Assembly: GCA_016745315.1 (NCBI GenBank)
Contig: CP066886.1
Location: forward strand, 6,014,501-6,078,500
Length of the DNA stretch: 64,000 bases
Direction: 5' to 3'
Source of the DNA: Arthrospira sp. PCC 9108
GTDB lineage: Bacteria > Cyanobacteriota > Cyanobacteriia > Cyanobacteriales > Microcoleaceae
How positions within the stretch are numbered: the first letter of the stretch is position 1; each line of letters starts with the position of its first letter. The notes beneath the pieces are model-generated. The model had not been told where the DNA came from, did no database searches, and saw only the letters and a program-made list of their open reading frames with translations. The translations under genes were made by a program, and so were the position numbers. Of the stretch, positions 19,245 through 28,257 are shown in pieces.

Positions 19245-20039
19245 CTAATTTTGGCACACCAATTGGGTTTTAGTTAAATTCTGACCGAGATCATGATCTC
19301 GAATGATCTGACAAAGGTTAACATCAGTTTCTAACAGACAAGCATGGCCGCTGTTAGGGAGGATAACCATATTAGCTTTGGGTAGCTTCCTGGTTAAAAA
19401 TTGAGCTTCTGTAATGGAGGGTAGCAATCTATCGGAACCACTGGCAATCACCAAAACGGGTAAATCTAGTTGACGGAGTTGGTCTGGTTGAATATCAAAC
19501 GATCGCAGCAGTCCCAAGCGCCAACTGGAAGTACGTTGAGGGACAGATTGCATAGCCTCTAACAAGGCTTGGCGATCGCCGATAGTAATTCCTGGCAATT
19601 TAGCCAGAAACGGCAAGAATCCGATCATAGACAGGGGATATAACCAACTAGGTAGCCAGTCGGTCAAATGTGATCCCCATTCTATCCAAGGTTGTTGCTT
19701 GAAAGCAGAAGCCGGGTTAACTAAAATCAGACCTTTGAGTTGATCACGAATTTGCATAGCCACTTTCATCGCCAGACAACCGCCAAAGGACTCCCCGCAT
19801 ATATAAATATCTTGATTGAGGTTGAGGCTGAGTTCTTGTTGAATTAAAGCCACAGTGCGATCGGTTAATGTATCCCAATCGTTCACATCTTCGGGAGGAA
19901 TAGTCAAACAGCGCAGGTTAAAAAACTGAGACAGTCGGCGCTGTTGGGTTCGCAGGAGGCGACCCGTACCATCCATCCCCGGTAAAAACAAAAATAGAGG
20001 TAGGTGCGACTGACCGGGTGTAGGGTTAAAAAAATACAT
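19245..20039 (-). CDS. Alpha/beta hydrolase, phytyl-ester-synthase-like
   Basis: 264 aa. The N-terminal FLFLPGMDGTGRLLRTQ oxyanion segment, nucleophile elbow ICGESFGGCLAMKVA, VIASGSDRLLPS (acid) and LPNSGHACLLETD (histidine) make a complete hydrolase. The opening PGMDGTG and the GESFGG elbow resemble the hydrolase domain of plastid phytyl ester synthases and their cyanobacterial relatives, which handle lipids and phytol. That closer assignment is inference. It stands upstream of the methyltransferase on the same strand, 36 bases away. Confidence 0.82.
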   Translation of the reverse strand: MYFFNPTPGQSHLPLFLFLPGMDGTGRLLRTQQRRLSQFFNLRCLTIPPEDVNDWDTLTDRTVALIQQELSLNLNQDIYICGESFGGCLAMKVAMQIRDQLKGLILVNPASAFKQQPWIEWGSHLTDWLPSWLYPLSMIGFLPFLAKLPGITIGDRQALLEAMQSVPQRTSSWRLGLLRSFDIQPDQLRQLDLPVLVIASGSDRLLPSITEAQFLTRKLPKANMVILPNSGHACLLETDVNLCQIIRDHDLGQNLTKTQLVCQN

Positions 20040-20492
20040 CGTTGGCTAGATTGGGCAAATATAATGGTTTATGTTAGGTAGTTGATCCGGTTAACTCATT
20101 TTAGCTTAACATTACTTTACCTTCTTGCCACAGTCATTGAGATCCATCTATACCATCGGGGGAAACCATTAGACAGATGGGGATAAGTGGCTAACTACAG
20201 TGGGCGGGAAATATGACAATCAAGGGAGCCGACCCAGTTAATCGATCGCGCTCGTATCTCCATTGACCTTGTAGATATTGGCGAAAAAGTTAAGACTTCG
20301 TTGAGAATTTTTAACATTTTTTTAAAAAGTATTATCATTTATAGGCTTTAGTTTGAGATGGTCAAAACCGTATCAAAATTGTTGCTGTTTTGACTGGGGA
20401 GAGGGTTCTAGGTGCCAGGGCACCCGACTCCGCCCCGAAGGCAGATCAAACCTAAGTAAGATCAGTTTAAGAGAGAAACTTGTATATCAGTC
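20040..20492. other. Gap upstream of metG with a possible structured leader
   Basis: No gene seen in 453 bp. The last ~100 bases before metG are GC-rich compared with the AT-rich part upstream. They contain a tight hairpin GGTGC-CAGG-GCACC at 20411-20424, followed by CGACTCCGCCCCGAAGGC. It matches no riboswitch class I can name, and T-boxes are not expected in cyanobacteria. A 5'-leader control element for metG is possible but unproven. Confidence 0.35.
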
Positions 20493-22097
20493 ATGGATGT
20501 GACACCAACAACTAAAAAGACGTTTTCCTTAACAACACCTCTATATTATGTCAATGATGTTCCCCATATTGGCAGCGCCTACACGACGATCGCCGCCGAT
20601 GCGATCGCCCGTTGGAAGCGACTACAGGGATATGAAGTGCTGCTAATTACTGGTACCGATGAACACGGCCAGAAAATTCAAAGGACAGCAGAGGAGGCGG
20701 GATGTTCCCCCCAAGTTCACTGTGATCGGATAGTGAGCAGTTTTGAGAGTCTGTGGAAACTGCTGGAAATTCAGTATGATCGTTTTAGTCGGACTACCAG
20801 CCCCCGTCACGAGGCGATCGTCAGAGAATTTTTCCAAAGGGTTTGGGAAAATGAGGATATATATTTGAGCCAACAACAAGGCTGGTATTGTGTATCCTGT
20901 GAAGAGTTCAAAGAAAAACGGGAACTAATAGACGAGAAATATTGCCCCATTCACGTGAATAAAGAAGTAGAATGGAGGGACGAGCAGAACTATTTTTTCC
21001 GTCTATCAAAATATCAAAAACAGCTCGAAGCCCTTTATCATGATCACCCCGACTTCATCGGGCCAGAAAGTCGCCGGAATGAAGTGATCAGTTTTGTTAA
21101 CCAAGGGTTACAGGATTTCTCCATTTCTAGGGTGAATCTTGACTGGGGTTTCCCAGTTCCCATTGATCCCAGTCAAACCCTATATGTTTGGTTTGATGCA
21201 CTACTAGGATATGTGACCGCGCTAGTTGATCCCGACTCAGAACCCAGCCTTTCTGAAGCGATCGCTAAATGGTGGCCGATAGACCTGCACCTAATTGGTA
21301 AAGACATCTTACGCTTCCATGCTGTTTACTGGCCAGCGATGTTAATGTCTGCCGACTTACCTTTACCTGGTCGTATCTTTGGACACGGTTTTCTAACTAA
21401 AGATGGTAAAAAGATGGGTAAGAGTTTAGGCAATACCCTTAATCCCGTGGAGTTGGTGAACCAATATGGTACCGATGCTGTCCGTTACTATTTTTTAAAA
21501 GAGATAGAATTTGGACAAGACGGTGATTATAATCAGACCAGATTTATTAATACCCTAAACGCCGACCTCGCCAATGATCTGGGCAATTTACTTAACCGGA
21601 CTATGAAAATGGCTGCCAAATACTTTGACGGTAGAGTTCCGGCGATCGCAGTAGATAATATCTCTGCAGACAATCACCTAAAATCCATTGGTAGTTCCCT
21701 CGGTAACACCGTTAGTCAATTCTATGAAAAACTGGCGTTTAGCCAAGTGTGTGAGGCGGTTCTGGTTCTAGTTCAAGCTGGTAACAAATATGTAGACGAA
21801 CAAGCACCCTGGTCACTGTATAAACGAGGGGAACTATCAGCCCTGAGTGAAGTGATCTACTCGGTGCTTGAGTCAGTCCGCTTGGCGGCTTATTTGTTAG
21901 CGCCAATTGTGCCAAATCTTAGCACGGCTGTCTACCAGCAACTGGGATACTCAATGAATTTTCAAGATCCTGAAGGGGCAGCCAAAATCATGGGTTTGGA
22001 TAGCCATGCTCACTGGGGTATTTTACCAAGCGAGCAAGTGCTGGGAGAAGGTAAACCGGTTTTTCAAAAGCTGGAATCACCCAGTGCTGTAGTCTGA
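20493..22097 (+). CDS. metG: Methionyl-tRNA synthetase
   Basis: Charges tRNA-Met in the cytoplasm. 534 aa, the compact cyanobacterial form without a C-terminal tRNA-binding dimer domain. The class I signature is PHIGSAY (~24-30) and the KMSKS loop appears as KKMGKSLGN (~308). The zinc/connective insert shows CVSCEEF and YCPIH. LTTPLYYVNDVPHIG at the start and the anticodon-binding helical domain from ~380 onward are typical. The chosen ATG follows GAGAGAAAC at suitable distance. Confidence 0.97.
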   Translation: MDVTPTTKKTFSLTTPLYYVNDVPHIGSAYTTIAADAIARWKRLQGYEVLLITGTDEHGQKIQRTAEEAGCSPQVHCDRIVSSFESLWKLLEIQYDRFSRTTSPRHEAIVREFFQRVWENEDIYLSQQQGWYCVSCEEFKEKRELIDEKYCPIHVNKEVEWRDEQNYFFRLSKYQKQLEALYHDHPDFIGPESRRNEVISFVNQGLQDFSISRVNLDWGFPVPIDPSQTLYVWFDALLGYVTALVDPDSEPSLSEAIAKWWPIDLHLIGKDILRFHAVYWPAMLMSADLPLPGRIFGHGFLTKDGKKMGKSLGNTLNPVELVNQYGTDAVRYYFLKEIEFGQDGDYNQTRFINTLNADLANDLGNLLNRTMKMAAKYFDGRVPAIAVDNISADNHLKSIGSSLGNTVSQFYEKLAFSQVCEAVLVLVQAGNKYVDEQAPWSLYKRGELSALSEVIYSVLESVRLAAYLLAPIVPNLSTAVYQQLGYSMNFQDPEGAAKIMGLDSHAHWGILPSEQVLGEGKPVFQKLESPSAVV

Positions 22098-22227
22098 TAA
22101 ATTGATCTCCCTGAGACTGACAGAGGCGATCGAGCAGATTTAATCCCTTAATTATTGATAACTCAATGTTTAATTGAGATACACCTATTTGATCAGCATC
22201 ATAAATAATAAATGAGGTTTAAAAATC

Positions 22228-22845
22228 ATGTTGAATCATATCAACAACAGTAGTAACGACATATTCACCCCTGAACAGATTTTAGAAAATCGAGGGCGTG
22301 TGGCGATATTTATCGATGGCTCGAATCTGTTTTATGCCGCTTTACAATTAGGCATTGAAATTGATTACACGAAATTATTGTGCCGGCTAACCAGTGGTTC
22401 GCGATTATTGCGATCGTTTTTCTATACTGGGGTCGATCGCACTAATGAAAAGCAACAGGGATTTTTGCTGTGGATGCGTCGCAATGGGTATCGGGTGGTT
22501 GCTAAGGACTTAGTACAACTGCCAGATGGTTCTAAAAAAGCTAACCTAGATGTAGAAATTGCCGTAGATATGATCGCTCTAGTGGGTGCTTATGATACGG
22601 CGGTGCTGGTTAGTGGTGATGGCGATTTAGCTTATGCGGTCGATTGTGTCAGCTATAGAGGTGTGCGGGTGGAAGTGATTAGTTTGCGATCGATGACTAG
22701 CGACAGTCTAATTAATGTAGCCGATCGCTATATTGATCTCGAAGCGATCAAAGACGAAATTCAAAAAACCCCCCGCAGTCCTGGATATAGCTACCGTCCC
22801 CTATCAAGCATCAGTTTGATTGATGGAAAGGTTGAAGGCGCGTGA
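22228..22845 (+). CDS. NYN-domain (LabA/DUF88-like) protein
   Basis: 205 aa. The NYN fold carries acidic residues for metal binding: IFIDGSNLFYA near residue 29, NLDVEIAVDMI near 110 and VLVSGDGDLAYAVD near 130. These domains are PIN-like nucleases. In Synechococcus, LabA-type members take part in circadian output, but orthology is not shown here. The stop codon overlaps the GTG of lptC by four bases (GTGA), so translation is coupled. The last ~30 residues look disordered. Confidence 0.88.
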   Translation: MLNHINNSSNDIFTPEQILENRGRVAIFIDGSNLFYAALQLGIEIDYTKLLCRLTSGSRLLRSFFYTGVDRTNEKQQGFLLWMRRNGYRVVAKDLVQLPDGSKKANLDVEIAVDMIALVGAYDTAVLVSGDGDLAYAVDCVSYRGVRVEVISLRSMTSDSLINVADRYIDLEAIKDEIQKTPRSPGYSYRPLSSISLIDGKVEGA

Positions 22846-24032
22846 TTTTTAAGAACTCAAACTACAGCCAACAGACAATCCCTGCCTTGTTGGGCTTGGG
22901 GATTGGCCAAATTATGTTGCTGATGTTGGTAATTTCTGGCGGGGGACTGGTAGGGTGTCAATCCCCCCAACCTTCAGAACCAACTACTTCTGAGGATCGC
23001 CCCCCCTCAGAAGAGTTTGAGAACACCCTGACTCTGGAAGATGTGGTACTCGAACAAGTAGACGAAGAGGGTCAATTGCTGTGGCAGGTGGAGGCTAAAC
23101 AAGCAAGTTATAGTCAAGATCAGAAAATTGCGACGGTGACTGAACCGGTGGGGGAATTGTTTGTCAAGGGTGAGTTACGCTATAAAATTGAAGCTAAACA
23201 GGGGGAACTGCACCAAGATGGTCAGCGACTGTTTCTCCGGGATGATATTGTGGCTGTTGATCTCGAAAATGGTATTGTCTTGCGCGGTCAGGAGTTGGAA
23301 TGGATTGTTAATGAGCAAATTCTGATTGTTCGTGACAATGTGACCGGAGAACATGAAAAAATGCAGGCGATCGCTACTGAGGTGCAATTATTCAATGATG
23401 ACAAGCGGGTGGAATTTTGGAACCAAGTGGTGATCAACTTTAAGGAAGTAGGGGTGCAGCTACGCACTGATCACGTGATCTGGCGATGGGAAGAAGAAAG
23501 ATTTATTTCTGAGCGTCGGGTGGAAATCGATCGCCTAGAAAATCTGGTGGTTATTGATCGCGCCGTCGCTAAAAGTGCTGAACTAGATTTAACTACGGCT
23601 ATAGCCACTTTCAAAGATAATGTTCAGATTGCCCTGTCTAACCCGCCATTACAGCTTTCCAGCGCTCAGTTACAGTGGAACTACCAAGAACAAACTCTTA
23701 ATTCCCCAGGACCAATCACTATTATCGATCGCCAAGAGCAATTGACTTTTTCGGGTGATCAGGGTTGGGGAGATTTGGACAGCCAAATTTTTAACCTGAT
23801 TGGTAATGTTCTGGGGGTGGCTGAAAACCGACAGGCTCAAATTAATGCTGATCTACTTACCTGGTATGTGCCACAACAAGCCTTTAAAGCAGAAGGTGAT
23901 GTAATTTACCGCCAAGTTGACCCCCAGATGACTCTCCGGGGAGAAGTGGCTACGGGACAATTTTCTACTCAAACTGTGGTGGTCACTGGCGGAAATCAGG
24001 GCGATCGGGTAGTTACGGAAATTTTTCCCTAA
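22842..24032 (+). CDS. lptC: LPS-export periplasmic lipoprotein LptC
   Basis: 396 aa, starting with GTG inside the upstream stop (GTGA overlap). The signal sequence ends in a lipobox LVGC near residue 39. LptC/OstA-type beta-jellyroll repeats follow (LEDVVLEQVDEEGQLLWQVE, LFVKGELRYKIEAKQGEL, LFLRDDIVAVDLENGIVLRG). The protein is about twice the length of enterobacterial LptC, as usual for cyanobacteria. It would bridge the LptFGB ABC transporter to the outer membrane for LPS transfer; lptA/B/F/G are not in the window. Confidence 0.85.
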   Translation: MIFKNSNYSQQTIPALLGLGIGQIMLLMLVISGGGLVGCQSPQPSEPTTSEDRPPSEEFENTLTLEDVVLEQVDEEGQLLWQVEAKQASYSQDQKIATVTEPVGELFVKGELRYKIEAKQGELHQDGQRLFLRDDIVAVDLENGIVLRGQELEWIVNEQILIVRDNVTGEHEKMQAIATEVQLFNDDKRVEFWNQVVINFKEVGVQLRTDHVIWRWEEERFISERRVEIDRLENLVVIDRAVAKSAELDLTTAIATFKDNVQIALSNPPLQLSSAQLQWNYQEQTLNSPGPITIIDRQEQLTFSGDQGWGDLDSQIFNLIGNVLGVAENRQAQINADLLTWYVPQQAFKAEGDVIYRQVDPQMTLRGEVATGQFSTQTVVVTGGNQGDRVVTEIFP

Positions 24033-24380
24033 ACTAAATCCAATCATGCTGGCAATTGATGTTAAAATAGCCCCACACCACTTGTGAAGTCAATAACCCC
24101 TATTCTGGCTTCAATTTTTCTCGCGCTAAGTGAGAACGATTACATCTTGTAGGGATGATCCCCTTCTGGTAAAATCAATATCTAAAGTTAGTATAAAATA
24201 CTTAGCTTACCAGATAACCAGGCCATTGTGTCAGTGGGGAGTCAGTAAGCTGTCTACCGATGGAGATTGGCTATACCTACATGGGTAGTCGCCAATTCTC
24301 AATTATGACACTGGTCTGGGTTGTCCTGCTCAAAATAGAGTGGTTGAGCTTGTAAACAGTTTTTTGCTTAGAGGGAACCT
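24033..24380. other. Promoter/leader region of prk
   Basis: No gene seen in 348 bp. It contains AT-rich candidate promoter sequence around 24178-24204 (GTAAAATCAATA, GTATAAAAT). Nearer to prk is an imperfect hairpin, TACC-TACAT-GGGTA with flanking GGC/GCC, at about 24268-24292. Strong regulation of prk is expected, but I cannot point to a defined operator. Confidence 0.35.
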
Positions 24381-25385
24381 ATGGTAAATCAGCCGGATCG
24401 CGTAGTTTTAATTGGTGTTGCTGGGGATTCCGGGTGCGGAAAATCTACCTTTTTGCGTCGTATAACAGATATCTTTGGAGAAGATTTTGTTACGGTCATC
24501 TGTTTAGATGATTATCATAGTCTCGATCGCAAGCAACGCAAGGAAACCGGGATTACCGCTCTCGATCCCCGCGCCAACAATTTTGACCTGATGTATGAGC
24601 AGATTAAAACGCTCAAAAGTGGTCAATCTATCAATAAACCTATCTATAACCATGAAACTGGTCTGATCGATCCGCCAGAACGTATCGATCCTAATCACAT
24701 TGTGGTTATTGAAGGTCTACACCCCTTGTATGATGAGCGTGTCAGAGGTCTGTTAGACTTTAGCGTTTACCTCGATATTAGTGATGAGGTCAAAATCTCC
24801 TGGAAAATACAGCGGGATATGGCCGAACGGGGACACCGCTATGAGGATGTTCTGGCTTCTATTAATGCTCGTCGTCCTGACTTTGAAGCCTATATCGATC
24901 CTCAGAAGCAATATGCAGATGTGGTCATCCAAATTCTACCTACCCAATTGATTCCTGGTGATAAGGAACACAAAGTCCTACGGGTGCGCCTGATGCAGCG
25001 CGATGGAGTAGAAGGTTTTGAACCGGCTTATCTTTTTGATGAGGGTTCCACTATTAACTGGACTCCTTGCGGTCGTAAGCTGACTTGTTCTTATCCCGGT
25101 ATCAAGATGTTCTATGGGCCTGATGCTTACTATGGCAATGAGGTCTCTGTACTAGAGGTTGATGGGAAGTTCGATAACCTCGAAGAGATGATCTACGTTG
25201 AAGGTCACATGAGCAATATTGCTACGAAATACTATGGTGAACTAACTCATCTGTTGCGGGAACACCAAGATTACCCGGGTTCTAATGATGGCACTGGACT
25301 GTTCCAGGTTCTGGTCGGTCTGAAAATGAGAGCCACTTATGAACGCTTGGTCGGAAAAGGTGAAAAAGTGGCGGCGGCTGTTTAG
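24381..25385 (+). CDS. prk: Phosphoribulokinase
   Basis: Calvin-cycle enzyme making ribulose 1,5-bisphosphate from ribulose 5-phosphate and ATP. 334 aa. The Walker A is GVAGDSGCGKST (~12-23); the cysteine inside it and CLDDYHSLDR with later cysteines match the redox-regulated class of plants and cyanobacteria (CP12/GAPDH complex). VVIEGLHPLYDERV carries the Walker B-type region. A clear AGAGGGA site precedes the ATG. A hairpin terminator follows. Confidence 0.98.
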   Translation: MVNQPDRVVLIGVAGDSGCGKSTFLRRITDIFGEDFVTVICLDDYHSLDRKQRKETGITALDPRANNFDLMYEQIKTLKSGQSINKPIYNHETGLIDPPERIDPNHIVVIEGLHPLYDERVRGLLDFSVYLDISDEVKISWKIQRDMAERGHRYEDVLASINARRPDFEAYIDPQKQYADVVIQILPTQLIPGDKEHKVLRVRLMQRDGVEGFEPAYLFDEGSTINWTPCGRKLTCSYPGIKMFYGPDAYYGNEVSVLEVDGKFDNLEEMIYVEGHMSNIATKYYGELTHLLREHQDYPGSNDGTGLFQVLVGLKMRATYERLVGKGEKVAAAV

Positions 25386-25415
25386 CTATAAGCTCTCAAC
25401 ATTTCATTTCAACTC

Positions 25416-25448
25416 GCCCTTGGCTATTCGCTGGGGGCTTGTTGTTAC
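25416..25448 (+). terminator. Terminator after prk
   Basis: GCCCTTGGC (25416-25424), loop TATTC, then GCTGGGGGC (25430-25438) pair over nine positions with G-U wobbles. A T-rich TTGTTGTTACT follows. It is placed 30 bases after the prk stop. Confidence 0.6.
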
Positions 25449-25491
25449 TCTCGTGTTGATTTTTTAGTCAATTCCTGAGATTGACTCCCCA

Positions 25492-25880
25492 GGGGTTGAC
25501 AAGGGGAGGCGATCGCGGTTATAATATTGACATATTCTTGAATAATAAAATATTGGCACAAATAAAAAAATTGCAACTATCCCATTATATTAGAAGTATA
25601 GCAGCAACGCCGGCAAAAGGCAACCCCCCCTCAAAAAAAGGCCGATTTTTTCACAAAACTTTACAAAACTTTACAAATACTTAATCAGGGGGGGGTTGAC
25701 AAGGGGAGGCGATCGCGGTTAGAATATTGACATATTCTGAAATAATGGAATATTGCCACAAATAAAAAAATTGCAACTATCCCATTATACTAGGAGTATA
25801 GCAGCAACGCCGGCAAAAGGCAACCCCCCCCTCAAAAAAAGGCCGATTTTTTCACAAAACTTTACAAAACTTTACAAAAG
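25492..25880 (+). repeat. Pair of ~199-bp repeats carrying a consensus-like promoter (copies 1-2)
   Basis: Two direct copies 200 bp apart (TTGACA at 25496 and 25696). Each begins GGGGTTGACAAGGGGAGGCG, with TATAAT (TAGAAT in copy 2) 18 bases after TTGACA: a near-perfect sigma-70-type promoter with a HIP1 site in the spacer. The body is AT-rich. It ends with GCCGGCAAAAGGC, a C7 run, AAAAAAAGGCCGATTTTTT and two or three ACAAAACTTT words. Copy 1 happens to be open in one frame; other copies contain stops, so this is not a gene. Four more copies lie at 27.8 and 30.1 kb. Confidence 0.85.
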
Positions 25881-25941
25881 TTAACATAATCCCTAGCTTG
25901 ATAACTCAAGTTGGGGGAAAAAGGACAGGGGAGGTTAGTTG

Positions 25942-27108
25942 TTATTTGACAGCGTAGAGGTGATTATCGCCACTACCAAAATAGACAACCCCGCCTGAAA
26001 CGGCTGGGGAAGAGCCAATCCAATTTTCTGTTCTAAATTTCCAGCGTTCCTGTCCAGTGTTAACATCTAGGGCGTAGAGGTGATTATCGTAACTGCCAAA
26101 ATAGACAACGCCGGCTGAGACGGCTGGGGAAGAGTCAATCACAGCTTGTGTTCTGAAGCGCCAGCGTTCCTGTCCAGTGTTAACATCTAGGGCGTAGAGG
26201 TGATTATCGTGACTGCCAAAATAGACAACCCCGGCTGAGACGGCTGGGGAAGAGAAAATACCATCTCCTGTTCTAAATTTCCAGCGTTCTTGTCCAGTGT
26301 TAACATCTAGGGCGTAGAGGTGATTATCGTGACTGCCAAAATAGACAACCCCGGCTGAGACGGCTGGGGAAGAGAAAATACCATCTCCTGTTCTAAACCG
26401 CCAGCGTTCCTGTCCAGTGTTAACATCTAGGGCGTAGAGGTGATTATCGTGACTGCCAAAATAGACAACCCCGGCTGAGACGGCTGGGGAAGAGCCAATC
26501 ACAGCTTGTGTTCTGAAGCGCCAGCGTTCCTGTCCAGTGTTAGCATCTAGGGCATAAAGGTAATTATCGTGACTGCCAAAATAGACAATTCCTTCAGAGA
26601 CGGCTGGGGAAGAGGAAATCACAGCTTGTGTTCTGAAGCGCCAGCGTTCCTGTCCAGTGTTAGCATCTAGGGCGTAGAGGTTACCATCGTGACTGCCAAA
26701 ATAGACAATTCCTTCAGAGACGGCTGGGGAAGAGGAAATCACAGCTTGTGTTCTGAAGCGCCAGCGTTCCTGTCCAGTGTTAGCATCTAGGGCATAAAGG
26801 TGTCTATCCCAACTGCCAAAATAGACAATTCCTTCAGAGACGGCTGGGGAAGAGGAAATCGCAGCTTGTGTGCTAAACCTCCACACCAGTTGAGTCAATT
26901 CTGTGGGTCCACCTGGAGGATAGACTCCAGTTCGCTCTAGATTACCCCGAAACATGGTTGCACCGTCGCGTTGCATCTGCCAACTCCAGATAGCACTGGG
27001 GGATCGGGTTCTGAGGGCAGGGATAAACTGGCTGCCAATTGCCAAACCACCGACTACGAGGACTAATGTTGTGGCTGCACCCACGAGTCCCCACTGCCAT
27101 AGTTTCAG
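25942..27108 (-). CDS. PQQ-type beta-propeller part of pseudokinase cassette A
   Basis: The frame opens right at the junction with the kinase-like frame, giving LKLWQWGLVGAATTLV, and includes a GTG at 27082-27084. A membrane helix (GAATTLVLVVGGLAIG) is followed by MFRGNLERTGVYPPGG, typical of PQQ/BamB-like propeller proteins. Eight blades of exactly 40 aa follow, each with IVYFGS.D..LYALD.NTG. Blades are nearly identical in DNA, so they have been homogenised recently. It has no good ribosome-binding site of its own and is most likely the C-terminal part of a protein starting at 27551, reached by a -1 shift in the C6 run (G6 at 27108-27113). Confidence 0.8.
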   Translation of the reverse strand: MKLWQWGLVGAATTLVLVVGGLAIGSQFIPALRTRSPSAIWSWQMQRDGATMFRGNLERTGVYPPGGPTELTQLVWRFSTQAAISSSPAVSEGIVYFGSWDRHLYALDANTGQERWRFRTQAVISSSPAVSEGIVYFGSHDGNLYALDANTGQERWRFRTQAVISSSPAVSEGIVYFGSHDNYLYALDANTGQERWRFRTQAVIGSSPAVSAGVVYFGSHDNHLYALDVNTGQERWRFRTGDGIFSSPAVSAGVVYFGSHDNHLYALDVNTGQERWKFRTGDGIFSSPAVSAGVVYFGSHDNHLYALDVNTGQERWRFRTQAVIDSSPAVSAGVVYFGSYDNHLYALDVNTGQERWKFRTENWIGSSPAVSGGVVYFGSGDNHLYAVK

Positions 27109-27551
27109 GGGGGACGAGTTGCGGGAACTACTACACCCATGGCTGATAAGACTTGACTAGCATTCTGCCAACGCAGGTCGGGGTTGGGAGTGACCATCTG
27201 TTCCAAAATGGCGTTGAGTTGGTCACTAATTAAACAGTGCTTATCCCAGTCCCAGTCGGGGTGGCGGCGGCGGGGACTGGGGACTTGTCCGGTGAGCAAT
27301 TCCAGGGCTACTAAACCTAGGTCGTAAATATCTTGAGTCGGAGAACCGCTGACATTGGGGTTGTGTTTGAGTAAGAGAATTGTCTGTTGCCCTTCTTGTT
27401 GCAAGGTCTGCAAGGAAATCTTTTGATGGGCTTTTCCCTGACTGTGTAGGGGAACTAACTGGATTAAGACGGTTTCCAGGATGGCTTTAACTTCCGGTTC
27501 GGATAGTCTACGTTGGCTCCGATGATTTAAAACTTCATAGTAGGATATCAT
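27105..27551 (-). CDS. Degenerate Ser/Thr kinase C-lobe (pseudokinase) of cassette A
   Basis: 148 aa. LSEPEVKAILETVLIQLVPL and LHSQGKAHQKISLQTL align with kinase subdomains around HRDxxxxN, but the catalytic HRD is HQK and no DFG is present. QDIYDLGLVALELLTGQ (subdomain IX) and a C-lobe ending LRWQNASQVLSAM are clear. The N-lobe with the ATP loop and lysine is absent, so phosphotransfer is not expected. The frame ends at TGA right after a C6 run; a one-base backward slip continues into the membrane helix and propeller (25942-27108). Upstream sequence is shared with cassette B, 2,196 bp away. Confidence 0.75.
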   Translation of the reverse strand: MISYYEVLNHRSQRRLSEPEVKAILETVLIQLVPLHSQGKAHQKISLQTLQQEGQQTILLLKHNPNVSGSPTQDIYDLGLVALELLTGQVPSPRRRHPDWDWDKHCLISDQLNAILEQMVTPNPDLRWQNASQVLSAMGVVVPATRPP

Positions 27552-27776
27552 GACTGACTAGAGTTTGTGATTTAATTAAGTTTAACAAAATATTGGTTTT
27601 TACGCGGTCTAAATGTCGATCGCCGATTTCCGGGTAAGAGTTCTAAAAAAGGATGTAACACTTTGGCGGTGATGGCTGGATAAACAGCCAGATAGAAATG
27701 AATCCCAAAAAAGCGATTGCACCCCCCCAGATTCTTCTGGTGTTGATTTTTTAGTCAATATCTGAGATTGACTCCC

Positions 27777-28166
27777 AAGGAGTTGACAAGGGGAGGCGAT
27801 CGCGGTTATAATATTGACATATTTTTAAATAATATAATATTGCCACAAATAAAAAAATTGCAAATATCCCATTATATAAAGAGTATAGCAGCAACCCCGG
27901 CAAAAGGCAACCCCCCCCTCAAAAAAGGCCGATTTTTTCACAAAACTTTACAAAACTTTACAAATACTTAATCAGGGGGGGTTGACAAGGGGAGGCGATC
28001 GCGGTTATAATATTGACATATTTTTAAATAATATAATATTGCCACAAATAAAAAAATTGCAAATATCCCATTATATAAGGAGTATAGCAGCAACCCCGGC
28101 AAAAGGCAACCCCCCCCTCAAAAAAGGCCGATTTTTTCACAAAACTTTACAAAACTTTACAAAAGT
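27777..28166 (+). repeat. Pair of ~199-bp promoter-bearing repeats (copies 3-4)
   Basis: TTGACA at 27783 and 27982, each followed after 18 bases by TATAAT. The rest matches copies 1-2 closely, including the GCAAAAGGC word, the C-run and AAAAAAGGCCGATTTTTT. The pair lies between the 5' end of cassette A and the 3' end of cassette B. The preceding ~50 bases (GTTGATTTTTTAGTCAAT..) are also duplicated upstream of copies 1-2. Confidence 0.85.
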
Positions 28167-28210
28167 TAATATAATTCCAGGTCTGAGAACTCAAGTTGGG
28201 GGAAATAAGG

Positions 28211-28250
28211 AGAGGGGAGGGGAGGGGAGGGGAGGGGAGGGGAGGGGAGG
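28211..28250. repeat. (GGGGA)7 microsatellite
   Basis: Seven perfect GGGGA units (28214-28248) followed by GG, just after the stop side of cassette B. The corresponding place beside cassette A has a single GGGGA. Four or more G4 tracts on one strand could form a G-quadruplex. Confidence 0.9.
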
Positions 28251-28257
28251 TTAGTTG

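Noticed and set aside
25481..28254. Small open frames of ~67-90 codons inside the 199-bp repeats
   Set aside because: Other copies contain stop codons or shifts in the same frame; conservation follows the DNA, not a protein.
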